Assembly (NCBI RefSeq): GCF_047126315.1 | Contig: NZ_CP138953.1 | Coordinates: forward strand, 1,550,001 to 1,614,000 | Length of the DNA stretch: 64,000 nt | Reading direction: 5' to 3' | Source of the DNA: Shimia sp022448905 | GTDB taxonomy: Bacteria; Pseudomonadota; Alphaproteobacteria; Rhodobacterales; Rhodobacteraceae | Part shown: positions 21,829 through 30,881 of the stretch, one piece after another | Position numbering within the stretch: position 1 is the first letter of the stretch | How the letters are laid out: each line of letters begins with the position of its first letter | Program-made: the position numbers and the translations under genes | Notes under the pieces: model-generated | The model's database searches: none | The model's input: the letters and a program-made list of their open reading frames with translations, nothing else | What the model was told of the DNA's origin: nothing

Positions 21829-22760
21829 ACGCCGCTTTTGGTTCCAAAAACTTTGACGACGGACAATGTTCGGAGACACGGGTAAGTAGCTCTGGGAGTG
21901 CGATAAGGGGTGTTTTCTCGTAGCTTGAGTTTGTAAGGAGACAGATGTCGATATGTGGGGCATCCGGCTCGAAGTCTTGCGGCGTGTAGAACCAGCCCCG
22001 ACCTGTGTTGCCAAGAATGGCGCTTGCCAAAAAAATGGTCCTGAGAGGGCAGGGTGGATTGTGCAGAGTCGAGACAGTCCATCTTCGCCTTCAAGCGCTC
22101 CAAGAAGAGGCCCTCAGTAATGGCGTCGATGATGTGGGCGATGTCGCATTTGACTTGAGTCACTTCCCTGTTGGGCTTGGCTTCATCGGCAGATTTTTGA
22201 GCAGTCAGGCGGTTGTGCTCTTCCCGATTAGCTTTGCGGTATCCGAGCTGAGATCCGGGCCCAGAAGTTGGTCCTTGAGACCCGCTAGGTCACGGTCTTC
22301 CTGGTCGATGCGTTTGATGATCGTGATGCGGTTGGTGTAAGTGCCCTTGTTGTGGCGCCCGATGGCAAAATAACCTTTTCCAACCTGATTGACGCCGCCA
22401 CGTGTGACGTCCTAGCGGGCTTTCACATCCGAATGAATCTCTCAGAGGTAATTCGGACGGTTTTCTCATACGGGAGTGGTAAACAGAGCTTTCGCACGCT
22501 TCAGCTCTTCAAATTTCGTTCCATTTTGGGTCTTCCAAAGCAAATGCGTGTTCTGTTTCCTGGAGGAATGCCAAATCACCTCCTTACTACTCCCCGGTGT
22601 AATTGACCCGTTAAAAACCTGCTGTTAGCGAATTTACAAAGCAAGCAAAAGATTCCACGCGCCCGGCGTTTCGGATAGCTCCAGCTCAGCCAAATTCATG
22701 ACACTACAAGCTGTTCACCCCCAATTTGTGGGAATGCACGGCGTAATGGAAAGAAAGACA
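21829..22760. other. gene-poor stretch between the IS and the peroxiredoxin gene
   Basis: Apart from the recombinase fossil, I see no intact gene. Around 21840-22030 short leftward frames exist, but none is recognisable. The last 150 bases are AT-rich and should hold the peroxiredoxin promoter, though I cannot fix a clear -35/-10 pair. Confidence 0.45.
22040..22480 (-). pseudogene. fossil large serine recombinase (zinc-ribbon and coiled-coil part)
   Basis: Leftward translation shows, in shifting frames, GGVNQVGKGYFAIGRHNKGT followed by TNRITIIKRIDQEDRDLAGL, which matches the zinc-ribbon of large serine recombinases (usual form TCxNR). Here the Cys is replaced by Tyr. Further on, DIAHIIDAITEGLFLERLK followed by AKMDCLDSAQSTL matches the coiled-coil region. 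Stops and frame changes interrupt it, and no catalytic N-terminal domain is recognisable. It is probably a remnant of a prophage or integrative element beside the IS3 copy. Confidence 0.65.
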
Positions 22761-23414
22761 ATGGCTCTTCGCATCAACGATACCGTTCCAAACTTGAATG
22801 TGACAACTGATCTAGGCAGCTTTGATCTGCACGATTGGATCGATGAAAGCTGGGCGATTTTGTTCAGCCACCCCAAAGACTTCACACCTGTATGCACCAC
22901 CGAATTCTCCGCGGTGGCACAGCTTGCGGAAGAATGGGACAAGCGTGGCACTAAGGTGATTGGCGTGTCTGTAGACGGTGTGGAAGACCACAAGAAGTGG
23001 AAAGGCGACATCGAGAGCTATGGCGGCGCAGCGGCGGGCTTCCCGATCATTGCGGACGACGGTTTGGAGGTCTCCAAAGCTTTCGACATGCTGCCAGCAG
23101 AAGCCTATCTGCCGGATGGTCGCACCCCGGCAGACAGCGCAACCGTGCGCTCGGTCTTCATCATTGGGCCAGACAAGCAACTGAAATTGTCGATGACCTA
23201 CCCGATGACCGTAGGCCGCAACTTTGCTGAAATCCTGCGTGTATTGGACGGTTTGCAGACCTCCGCCAGCAAGGGTGTTGCGACGCCGGCAAACTGGGTG
23301 CCGGGCGAGGACGTGATCATTCCGCCAACCGTCAGTAACGAAGACGCCAAAGAGAAGTTTGGTGCGTTTGAAGCGGTCCTGCCGTACCTGCGCAAGACCA
23401 AAGTACCTGCCTAA
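22761..23414 (+). CDS. 1-Cys peroxiredoxin (Prx6 type)
   Basis: A 217-residue cytosolic thiol peroxidase. The peroxidatic Cys is in HPKDFTPVCTTEF (family PxxxTxxC), and the conserved Arg lies in SVFIIGPDKQLKLS followed by PMTVGRN. The Prx6-type C-terminal domain (WVPGEDVIIPP) is present. I start at ATG 22761 (MALRIND), the usual family start. An in-frame ATG at 22746 is possible. It reduces hydrogen peroxide and organic peroxides. It lies 95 bases before the sulfite reductase genes, pointing to a link between oxidative stress and thiol supply. Confidence 0.92.
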   Translation: MALRINDTVPNLNVTTDLGSFDLHDWIDESWAILFSHPKDFTPVCTTEFSAVAQLAEEWDKRGTKVIGVSVDGVEDHKKWKGDIESYGGAAAGFPIIADDGLEVSKAFDMLPAEAYLPDGRTPADSATVRSVFIIGPDKQLKLSMTYPMTVGRNFAEILRVLDGLQTSASKGVATPANWVPGEDVIIPPTVSNEDAKEKFGAFEAVLPYLRKTKVPA

Positions 23415-23447
23415 GCGTTTAGGTTCCTGAACATTTGAAAAACAACA

Positions 23448-23468
23448 CGGGCGGCATCCTGCCGCCCG
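23448..23468 (+). terminator. strong hairpin after peroxiredoxin gene
   Basis: CGGGCGGCA pairs with TGCCGCCCG around a TCC loop. There is no clear T-run behind it, so it may attenuate rather than stop transcription into cysI. Confidence 0.5.
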
Positions 23469-23509
23469 GTGGTGTCCTGTTGCCCAAAGGCATGCGAAAG
23501 CGATAGCCC

Positions 23510-25228
23510 ATGTTAGACAGCCAATCAGACAATTCGGACCTGATCGTCGAAGGAAAACTTGCGGATAATGAACGCCTGAAGCGGGAAAGTAACTTCCTAC
23601 GCGGCACCATTCAGCAAGACCTTCAGGACCGCATTACCGGCGGGTTCACCAAAGATAATTTTCAGCTGATCCGCTTCCACGGGATGTATCAGCAGGACGA
23701 TCGCGACATCCGCGCCGAGCGCGCCAAGCAGAAGCTTGAGCCGCTGCACAATGTGATGCTGCGCGCGCGTATGCCCGGCGGGGTGATCCAGCCGGACCAA
23801 TGGCTGGTGATCGACGACTTTGCGCGCGAGCACACGAGCTATGGCTCGATCCGCCTCACCACACGTCAGACATTCCAATTTCATGGTGTTCTGAAGCCTA
23901 ACATCAAGCACATGCATCAGGTTTTGAGCTCTATCAACATTGACGGCATTGCCACGGCTGGCGATGTGAATCGAAACGTGCTGGCCTCTACCAACCCCGT
24001 TGAATCTGAGCTTCATGCGGAGGCTTATGAGTGGGCCAAGAAAATCTCAGAGCACCTTCTTCCGAAAACGCGGGCCTACTATGAAATCTGGCTGGATGAG
24101 GAAAAGGTGCACTCAACTGAGGAGCCCATCCTCGGGTCCAACTACCTGCCGCGCAAATTCAAGACCACCGTGACTGTACCGCCCAATAATGAAATGGACG
24201 TACACGCCAACGACTTGAACTTTGTTGCGATCGCGGAGGGGGGTAAGTTGGTTGGCTTCAATGTGCTCGTGGGCGGCGGTTTGGCCATGACCCATGGGGA
24301 TACGTCGACTTATCCACGCAAGGCCGACGATTTTGGCTTTATCTCTTTGGAACATACGCTGAAGATCGCGGAGCATGTCGTGACAGTGCAGCGCGACTGG
24401 GGCAACCGCGTCAATCGAAAAAACGCAAAGACCAAATACACGCTGGACCGTGTTGGTACCGAGACATTCAAGGCGGAAGTAGAGCGACGCGCAGGCGTTC
24501 GTTTTGAACCATCCCGCCCCTATGAGTTTACGTCTCGCGGCGACCGGTTTGGCTGGGTTGATGGCATTGATGGCAAACAGCACCTGACACTCTACATCCT
24601 TTCGGGACGCATTCTCGATTACCCGAGTCGCCCGTTAAAAACTGGTTTGCGCAAGATAGCGGAAATCCATCAGGGCGACTTCCGGATGACTGCCAACCAG
24701 AACTTGGTGATTGCTGGCGTGCCGCCCGAGCAGAAGGAAGAGATTGAGCGCATTGCCCGCGAACACGGGCTGATCGACGACCTGATGACGCCACAACTCA
24801 AAAACTCGATGGCTTGTGTGGCGCTGCCCACCTGTCCGCTGGCGATGGCCGAAGCGGAACGCTTCCTGCCGGAACTGGTGTCTAACGTCGAGGGCCTTCT
24901 GGCCAAGCACGGTGTTCCTGACGATCACCTGATCCTGCGTGTTGTGGGCTGCCCGAACGGCTGTGGCCGCGCAATGCTGGCAGAGGCCGGTCTCGTCGGC
25001 AAAGGCCCAAACAAATACAACTTCTACCTTGGCGGTAATCGCAACGGCACTCGCGTACCCAAACTCTACAAGGAAAACGTCACACCAGACGTGATCTATT
25101 CCGAGCTTGATACGTTGATCGCCAGCTGGGTGGTTGAGCGTACCCCAAACGAAGGCTTTGGCGATTTCGTGATCCGTAAAGGCATTGTTGCCGAGGTCAA
25201 AGTCTCCAAAACAGACTTTCACGCGTGA
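23510..25228 (+). CDS. cysI: sulfite reductase (NADPH) hemoprotein beta subunit
   Basis: A 572-residue siroheme enzyme reducing sulfite to sulfide in assimilatory sulfate reduction. The 4Fe4S/siroheme cysteines are in ACVALPTCPLAM and VGCPNGCGRA (C-x5-C and C-x3-C). Siroheme-contact arginines appear in IRFHGMYQQDDRDIRAERA and RLTTRQTFQFHG. It is near colinear with enterobacterial CysI over its whole length, from VEGKL through NFLRGTI to the C-terminal GFGDFVIRKGI. Alphaproteobacteria usually have a shorter ferredoxin-type enzyme, so this looks acquired. cysH follows 23 bases later. Confidence 0.95.
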   Translation: MLDSQSDNSDLIVEGKLADNERLKRESNFLRGTIQQDLQDRITGGFTKDNFQLIRFHGMYQQDDRDIRAERAKQKLEPLHNVMLRARMPGGVIQPDQWLVIDDFAREHTSYGSIRLTTRQTFQFHGVLKPNIKHMHQVLSSINIDGIATAGDVNRNVLASTNPVESELHAEAYEWAKKISEHLLPKTRAYYEIWLDEEKVHSTEEPILGSNYLPRKFKTTVTVPPNNEMDVHANDLNFVAIAEGGKLVGFNVLVGGGLAMTHGDTSTYPRKADDFGFISLEHTLKIAEHVVTVQRDWGNRVNRKNAKTKYTLDRVGTETFKAEVERRAGVRFEPSRPYEFTSRGDRFGWVDGIDGKQHLTLYILSGRILDYPSRPLKTGLRKIAEIHQGDFRMTANQNLVIAGVPPEQKEEIERIAREHGLIDDLMTPQLKNSMACVALPTCPLAMAEAERFLPELVSNVEGLLAKHGVPDDHLILRVVGCPNGCGRAMLAEAGLVGKGPNKYNFYLGGNRNGTRVPKLYKENVTPDVIYSELDTLIASWVVERTPNEGFGDFVIRKGIVAEVKVSKTDFHA

Positions 25229-25251
25229 ATGTAGGACTGAGGGAAATTCCC

Positions 25252-25992
25252 ATGACAGTTGCGACACAATTAGACGAGGATGCCTCTAAGGCGGTCAAAG
25301 GCCCAAAGGTCTTTACGGCGGCCAACGAATGGCTCCAAGAGCAGGATGCGGACACGCGTGTGGACTGGGCGTTGCACAATCTGCCGCGCGATCATGTTGT
25401 ATCGTCCAGCTTTGGCATCCAGTCTGCCGTCATGCTGCATATGATGACGCAGCACGTGCCGGTCATTCCGGTGCTGCTGTTTGATACCGGCTACCTCTTT
25501 CCAGAGACCTATCGCTTTGTGGATGAGCTCAAAGAGCGCCTTGATCTGAACCTGAAGGTGTTCCGCGCGGACATGAGCCCCGCATGGCAAGAGGCGCGGT
25601 TTGGCCAGCTTTGGGATCAGGGCGAAGAGGGTTTGAAGAAATACAACAACTTAAACAAGGTGGAGCCTATGCAGCGGGCCATGAGCCAAGTGGGCGCTGG
25701 CACGTGGTATTCTGGTCTGCGCCGCTCCCAGGCAGAGAGCCGTTTAGATCGAAAGATTCTGGAATTTCAGCACGGGCGCGTGAAGTTCCACCCGATTGTC
25801 GATTGGAGCAACCGTGATGTGCATTTCTATCTGAAAGAACACGAGCTGCCATATCACCCGCTTTGGGAACAGGGATATGTCAGCGTTGGCGATACCCACA
25901 CAACGCGCAAGCTGGAAGACGGCATGCGTGAAGAAGACACCCGTTTCAACGGTATGGGGCGCGAGTGCGGCCTGCATGTAGATCAGGATTGA
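25252..25992 (+). CDS. cysH: phosphoadenylyl-sulfate (PAPS) reductase
   Basis: A 246-residue cytosolic enzyme that reduces PAPS to sulfite with thioredoxin. The start is ATG 25252, with GAGGGA nine bases before; the frame opens slightly earlier. It has the PP-motif region SSSFGIQSAV, the substrate loops DTGYLFPETYRF and YSGLRRSQAESR, and the catalytic ECGLH near the C-terminus. The CC...CxxC cysteines that bind Fe-S in the APS-type enzymes of most alphaproteobacteria are absent, so this is the enterobacterial PAPS type. It needs an APS kinase, not seen in this window. Confidence 0.93.
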   Translation: MTVATQLDEDASKAVKGPKVFTAANEWLQEQDADTRVDWALHNLPRDHVVSSSFGIQSAVMLHMMTQHVPVIPVLLFDTGYLFPETYRFVDELKERLDLNLKVFRADMSPAWQEARFGQLWDQGEEGLKKYNNLNKVEPMQRAMSQVGAGTWYSGLRRSQAESRLDRKILEFQHGRVKFHPIVDWSNRDVHFYLKEHELPYHPLWEQGYVSVGDTHTTRKLEDGMREEDTRFNGMGRECGLHVDQD

Positions 25993-25996
25993 ACCG

Positions 25997-27805
25997 ATGA
26001 TCACCACGCAACTGCCACAAGGCATAAATCCGCTATCCCCTGAGCAGGCGCAACAATTTGCGCAGCTTGCCGGTACATTGTCCCCTATTCAGCAAGCCTG
26101 GATTAGCGGGTTTCTGGCGGCGACCGCTCAAGGCAGCGCATTGTCAGCGCCACTTTCTGCGCCGGTCGCCGAAGCGGCGCCATTGACCATTCTTTACGGA
26201 TCCCAAACCGGCAACGCCAAACACGTTGCAGCGGACCTAGAGGCCGCCGCAAAAGGGCGTGGCATGGATGTGTGCCTGATTGATATGGCGGATTACAAAC
26301 CGGCCAAACTCAAAGACGAAAAATTCCTGACCATTGTGGTTTCGACATATGGTGAAGGGGAACCACCCGAGCCGGCTGAAAAGCTGCACGCCTTCCTGGC
26401 TTCCAAGAAAGCGCCAAACCTGGAAAACACTCAGGTCGCTGTACTCGGTATCGGTGACTCCAGTTATGAGTATTTTTGCCAGACCGCGATCGACTTTGAG
26501 GACCGGCTGAGCAAACTGGGTGCCAAAGTTGTTGTTGAAGCAGCTCTATTGGATGTCGACTACGATGATCACACCGAAGGCTGGATTGGCAGGGCGCTCG
26601 ACATATTTGAGCCGGAACTCAAGGCCTCAGCCTCCGCGCCCGGTGGCAATGTAGTGCCGCTGCCAGGTGTGGCTGTGGCCGCACCGGTCTCGCAATATTC
26701 TAAGAAAAATCCCTTCGCTGCCGAGATCAGCGTGGTGCAGAAAATCACTGGCCGCGACAGCAGCAAAGACGTGCGTCATATCGAAATATCGCTTGAGGGA
26801 TCTGACCTGACTTATCAAGCAGGCGACGCTCTTGGCGTATACTTTCACAACGATGCAGCAGAAGTAGAGGAAGTGCTTGAGCTTTTGGGCATCGATGGCA
26901 CATCGGAAGCCAAGCTGGGTGACGATACGAAACCTATCCGCGATCTGTTGATTGAGGATCTGGAGCTGACCCAATCCTATCCGACATTTGCTGAGAAATA
27001 CGGCAATTTGACGGGGGACGAGGCGCTGATCAAACTAGCGGAAGACAAAGTACTATTGCGTGACTTTCTTGAGCCACGCCAGATTTACGACATCCTGCGC
27101 GAACATCCTCAAAAAATTCAGCCGCAGCAGTTGGTGGATTGTCTACGCAAAATGCAACCGCGGCTCTATTCCATTGCTTCAAGCCAATCAGAGGTGGAAG
27201 ACGAAGTACATCTGACAGTTGGGGTGGTGGAGTGGGATGGCTTTGAACGCAGCCATCTAGGCGGCTGCTCAGGCCATCTTGGACGTCGTGCTGAAGACGG
27301 CGACAGTCTGCGTGTGTTTGTTGAAAGCAATGACAATTTCCGTTTGCCTGCCAATGCGGATACGCCGATCATCATGGTTGGCCCAGGCACCGGCATTGCG
27401 CCGTTCCGTTCCTTCCTTCAGGAACGGGAAGCGCAGGAGGCCGAAGGCAAGAACTGGCTGTTCTTCGGAAATCCGCATTTCACGCAGGATTTCCTCTATC
27501 AGGTTGAGTTGCAGGGCTATTTGAAATCAGGCTTGCTCACGAAGCTTGATGTGGCCTTCAGCCGTGACCAGAAAGAGAAGATTTATGTGCAGGACCGCAT
27601 CCGAGAGCAGGGGGCGGAGCTTTTCCAATGGCTTGAGAATGGCGCGCATTTCTACATCTGCGGGGATGCGAACCGCATGGCCAAGGACGTGTTCGCTGCG
27701 TTGATTGATGTTTGCAAAGAATATGGTGGCATGGATCAAGACGCTGCCGAGGGCTACATCGAAAATCTCAAAGACCAAAAACGCTATCAGCGGGATGTCT
27801 ACTAA
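25997..27805 (+). CDS. cysJ: sulfite reductase (NADPH) flavoprotein alpha subunit
   Basis: A 602-residue diflavin reductase, four bases after cysH. Its domains are an FMN flavodoxin with YGSQTGNAKH and STYGEGEPPEPA (residues 65-210), a connecting and FAD domain with RLYSIASSQ, an NADPH domain with GPGTGIAPFRSFLQ, and a C-terminal KRYQRDVY typical of CysJ. It passes electrons from NADPH to CysI. The gene order cysI-cysH-cysJ differs from the enterobacterial cysJIH, so it was rearranged or came from another donor. The end converges on a leftward gene 55 bases on. Confidence 0.95.
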   Translation: MITTQLPQGINPLSPEQAQQFAQLAGTLSPIQQAWISGFLAATAQGSALSAPLSAPVAEAAPLTILYGSQTGNAKHVAADLEAAAKGRGMDVCLIDMADYKPAKLKDEKFLTIVVSTYGEGEPPEPAEKLHAFLASKKAPNLENTQVAVLGIGDSSYEYFCQTAIDFEDRLSKLGAKVVVEAALLDVDYDDHTEGWIGRALDIFEPELKASASAPGGNVVPLPGVAVAAPVSQYSKKNPFAAEISVVQKITGRDSSKDVRHIEISLEGSDLTYQAGDALGVYFHNDAAEVEEVLELLGIDGTSEAKLGDDTKPIRDLLIEDLELTQSYPTFAEKYGNLTGDEALIKLAEDKVLLRDFLEPRQIYDILREHPQKIQPQQLVDCLRKMQPRLYSIASSQSEVEDEVHLTVGVVEWDGFERSHLGGCSGHLGRRAEDGDSLRVFVESNDNFRLPANADTPIIMVGPGTGIAPFRSFLQEREAQEAEGKNWLFFGNPHFTQDFLYQVELQGYLKSGLLTKLDVAFSRDQKEKIYVQDRIREQGAELFQWLENGAHFYICGDANRMAKDVFAALIDVCKEYGGMDQDAAEGYIENLKDQKRYQRDVY

Positions 27806-27860
27806 AGCGCAGCGGACGTAGAATGCCGCGCGTCATTGGCGTGTTGGTTGAGCTAAGTCT

Positions 27861-28391
27861 CTAGCGTGTTGGACTTTGCGGCATTGGTTGAAAAACTCGC
27901 GCGCTTGCAGAGATTTCCTCGCCGTTGACAGTAAAAGCAGAGTGGTCATGCGCATTCAGCGTCACGCGTATCTCATTGGTTCCAGGAGGCAGATCTGCAA
28001 GGTGAAAATGCGGACTGTATAGCCGCGCGAGTTTTTCCCCGTTCACATAAATATGCCCATGTCCTTCCCCCAAAATCGGTTCGCTGTTCACCCCGTTGGG
28101 GCGAAACTCAAAACCTTCAGTCTGCACTTCGACATTCCACCCGGACAGGGCGTCTTTTTGCACGTGTAGCGTCACCAATGGGGCGTTTTCGGCTGCAATT
28201 TCAAAAAGTCCATGAAACATGGAGTGATCATGGGTGAAATGCGTGGAGTGATCTATCTGAGCCGGAGTTTGAGGCGCGCCGCCAGGGGACAAAAGCATGC
28301 CGACAAAAATGGCGCAAACGGTCCAGTAAATCGCATAGATCACTGTGGGTCTTGGGAGCGGGTAACGTGCCCACAGCGCCAGTTTGTGCAT
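27861..28391 (-). CDS. membrane-anchored His-rich protein of unknown function
   Basis: A 176-residue protein. One N-terminal membrane helix (TVIYAIYWTVCAIFVGMLLS) is followed by a periplasmic segment rich in His: DHSTHFTHDHSMFH, then GEGHGHIYVNG, SPHFHLADLPPG and NAHDHSAFTVNG. The second half looks like a small beta-sandwich. The His pattern suggests metal binding (copper is a guess), and the neighbourhood of a heme-copper oxidase cluster fits. I do not recognise a named family. It lies between the sulfur operon and the interrupted DoxX-like gene. Confidence 0.7.
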   Translation of the reverse strand: MHKLALWARYPLPRPTVIYAIYWTVCAIFVGMLLSPGGAPQTPAQIDHSTHFTHDHSMFHGLFEIAAENAPLVTLHVQKDALSGWNVEVQTEGFEFRPNGVNSEPILGEGHGHIYVNGEKLARLYSPHFHLADLPPGTNEIRVTLNAHDHSAFTVNGEEISASARVFQPMPQSPTR

Positions 28392-28472
28392 AGTATGTCT
28401 CCAAAACGCTTACGGTGATCCGTGTCACGTCACAGCGCCGTTTGCAGGCACTATGACGTACTTGGCCTCAGC

Positions 28473-29510
28473 TTACTCTGCGGGAGCTGTTTTGACACTT
28501 TGGCTGCGCAACGTCGGGTTCTTGAGCTTAATTTTCTGCCCATATCCGAGAAGCAACAAAATCACGGCAGTCGCAATTATCGGCATGTGCCCAACCAGTT
28601 CCATCAGAGCATGATCATTCTGTCCGAACACAAGGAAAGTGATGTTGGATGCCAACATGAACACGGCCACCACCAGAATGTTCAGACGGGTCACAACGCC
28701 TAGAATGAGAATGGTCCCAAAGACCACTTCCATTGCGCCGGCTGACAGAACGAACAGCTGATCTGTATATCAGTCAAAGCCGAGCGCCGGCATGAAGTTC
28801 CATTGATAATTCGCGATGAAGGCTTGCCCCAACATAGCGCCAGCGAGCTTCTCCGTAATGCCCAACGTAACAAGCGCGACACCTGTGAAGATGCGCAACA
28901 TATCAACCGAGTAGGGCTTCAGTTTAGCTCTCAACTCTTCATTCGGGACATAGTTGAAGTAGAGAAAGAGGGCGATACCAATAATGTTGACGTACTCCAA
29001 CGCCTTCACAAAGCCGAAGTTAACCATAGTGCCGAGGTATAACAGGCCCATCAGGATTGCGGCGTGGTGAACCAGGTTGTTGGAAATCAACATGATCCCA
29101 ATGACCGCCTCTAAGAACACCAATGCATAGCCGAACCCGTTAAACGCTTCCATGTGAGGCGCGATCAAAGCGCCTGTGTATGCTGTCAGCAGGAACGACA
29201 TTCCCGTAAATATCCGCAAGAGCTCAATCGCATCATGCCTTAGCTTGCTTGGGATAATTGGGACACGCGGAAACCGTCCATCCAAAACAACCGCAGTGCA
29301 AATTAGCAAGCATCCAATTGCGATCCACGACAAAACGGCGGGATCGTTCCAGCTGTAGGTTGGAAATGTCTCAAGAGCGGGATCATTCGCGTCAACAAAC
29401 CAACGCACATGGGCATGCGCCAAGGGAACGGCAAAAATTGAAGCAAAGCCTAGAGCCGCCAAAACCCTAGAGACTGGCCAAAGAACGGTTTGTCGAAAAT
29501 CAGAATGCAT
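28473..29510 (-). pseudogene. DoxX-like integral membrane protein interrupted by an in-frame TGA
   Basis: Two frames in the same phase, 29510-28770 and 28767-28473, form one polytopic protein of about 345 residues. A signal-like helix comes first, then about eight hydrophobic helices with two DoxX-like halves (LLRIFTGMSFLLTAYTGALI and MLRIFTGVALVTLGITEKLA). The sequence runs WNFMPALGFD, TGA (28770-28772), then YTDQLFVLSAGAMEVVFGT, with no frame change. A Trp codon (TGG) one base away would restore it. It may be a recent nonsense mutation, a sequencing error or readthrough. The family is often beside quinol or thiosulfate oxidation genes. Confidence 0.75.
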
Positions 29511-29799
29511 AAAAGCCTCCGGTTATAATACTGAGAGGCACCAATCCTGGTTAGTGCCGGGTGCATCAAAGCTGGAGTGTGACCTAGCCCTTTTGGAGTA
29601 GCGCTGATGGCTCAACATTACAATAAGGGTTCGAGCCGCAGTCGAAGTACGTTTGTGTCCGGGGAGATCGGTCGGGGTAGAGGCGACCGCTACCTATTGG
29701 CTATTTGATCCTGCCTTGCAACCGGAGTTCCAGCTGTCAGGCGCGGACTATTTGCATGTGGGCTAAGTCTGATCGTCCTGAAAGGGGCAATGAAGGCAG
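29511..29799. other. intergenic stretch before SURF1, no gene seen
   Basis: No convincing frame is present. It should hold the leftward promoter for the DoxX-like gene, but I find no clear -35/-10 pair. Confidence 0.4.
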
Positions 29800-30522
29800 T
29801 TACAGATCCGGGTTCACTCTTTGATAAATCACAAAGCTGATCATTGCCGCCAACAGCAACGCCATTGCGTACCAAGTCAATGCATAGCTTAAATGGTTGT
29901 TACGAAATGACACTTGGGTAAGCCCTCCCCGCGGCCATGTGGGTGAAACGTCCGTGTGGTCTGCGTCTACGAAGTAACTGGTACGGGCTGGTAAACCTAT
30001 AGTGTGGTTCATGGCCTGTAGATCCGCCGAGAACCAACGTCCGGCGCCTGGATCATTCTTTTCGAGCCAAGTACCTTTGGACTTGGGCAGACGCAAAAGC
30101 CCTTCAACTCTCTGTGGTCCAGTGGGCTGCGTGATCCGTCCGCCATCCAAACCGGTAGGCAAAAACCCCCGGTTGACCCAGGTGATGTGTTCGCTTCCAT
30201 CTAGCGGAGTGAGCAGCCAATACCCCGGCCCCAGGTCTGTGACGGCTTTGATCCGCAGGCTGTCGTCATGCAGATACGTCCCTTCGAGATAAACTCTTTG
30301 ATATTCCAAAACAGCGCCCGTGTTTGGCGCCGCTACAGGTGGTGCAAAGGCGCGGGTCTCTACCGCCTCGATCAAATCGAGCTTCCACGTCAAGCGGCGC
30401 ATTTGCCAATTTCCCAGCGCAACCAACGTCACGATGATGACTGCTGAGAGTGCCAACAGCACACAGTCGACCCAAACTGGACGTGCAGAAAACGTCGGTG
30501 ACTGTGCGCTGTGCTCACTCAT
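29800..30522 (-). CDS. SURF1-family oxidase assembly protein
   Basis: A 240-residue protein with a membrane helix near each end (residues 18-38 and 215-235) and a periplasmic domain between. It shows SURF1 motifs: LGNWQMRRLTWK, VYLEGTYLHD, GPGYWLLTPL and VNRGFLP near the middle, and a terminal NNHLSYALTWYAMA. SURF1 helps insert heme into oxidase subunit I. Its start overlaps the cyoD stop (ATGA), so it is the last gene of the cyo operon and takes the place often held by cyoE. Confidence 0.9.
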   Translation of the reverse strand: MSEHSAQSPTFSARPVWVDCVLLALSAVIIVTLVALGNWQMRRLTWKLDLIEAVETRAFAPPVAAPNTGAVLEYQRVYLEGTYLHDDSLRIKAVTDLGPGYWLLTPLDGSEHITWVNRGFLPTGLDGGRITQPTGPQRVEGLLRLPKSKGTWLEKNDPGAGRWFSADLQAMNHTIGLPARTSYFVDADHTDVSPTWPRGGLTQVSFRNNHLSYALTWYAMALLLAAMISFVIYQRVNPDL

Positions 30523-30881
30523 GGCAGGTTGCGAACCCGCTCGATTTGCTCATGAGCCGGCATCATATTCTCGTGCAGATGCACCATGACCCAGATCGAG
30601 CCTGCCAGGATGATCACCAGCAAAATAGCGGTGAACACCAGCGACATGGCTTGCCAGCCGTCCTCCGCGCCAACAGTGACGTGTAGGAAGTAGTGCACAT
30701 GCACAAGGATCTGGATCGCGCCGAGGCCAAAAATGATCAGCAGAGCGATGCTCAAGCTGACCTTCACGTCTGCCATGACGATCCAGAACGGCACCACCGT
30801 CAGCAGAACCGATAAGGCGAAACCAATGATGTAGGATTTGTAAGAACCATGCGAGTCATGGCCGTGCTCTTGCGCGCTCAT
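30519..30881 (-). CDS. cyoD: cytochrome bo3 quinol oxidase subunit IV
   Basis: A 120-residue protein with three membrane helices. I start at the ATG ending at 30881 (MSAQEHGHDSHG), which overlaps the cyoC stop by four bases; the longer frame upstream is a shadow of cyoC. It has the typical IQILVHVHYFLHV in helix 2 and a short soluble tail. The subunit assists assembly of the copper site in subunit I. Confidence 0.92.
   Translation of the reverse strand: MSAQEHGHDSHGSYKSYIIGFALSVLLTVVPFWIVMADVKVSLSIALLIIFGLGAIQILVHVHYFLHVTVGAEDGWQAMSLVFTAILLVIILAGSIWVMVHLHENMMPAHEQIERVRNLP

Noticed and set aside
28770..28772. The in-frame TGA as a selenocysteine codon
   Set aside because: No SECIS-like hairpin is evident just after it, and DoxX-like proteins are not known selenoproteins; TGG to TGA is simpler.
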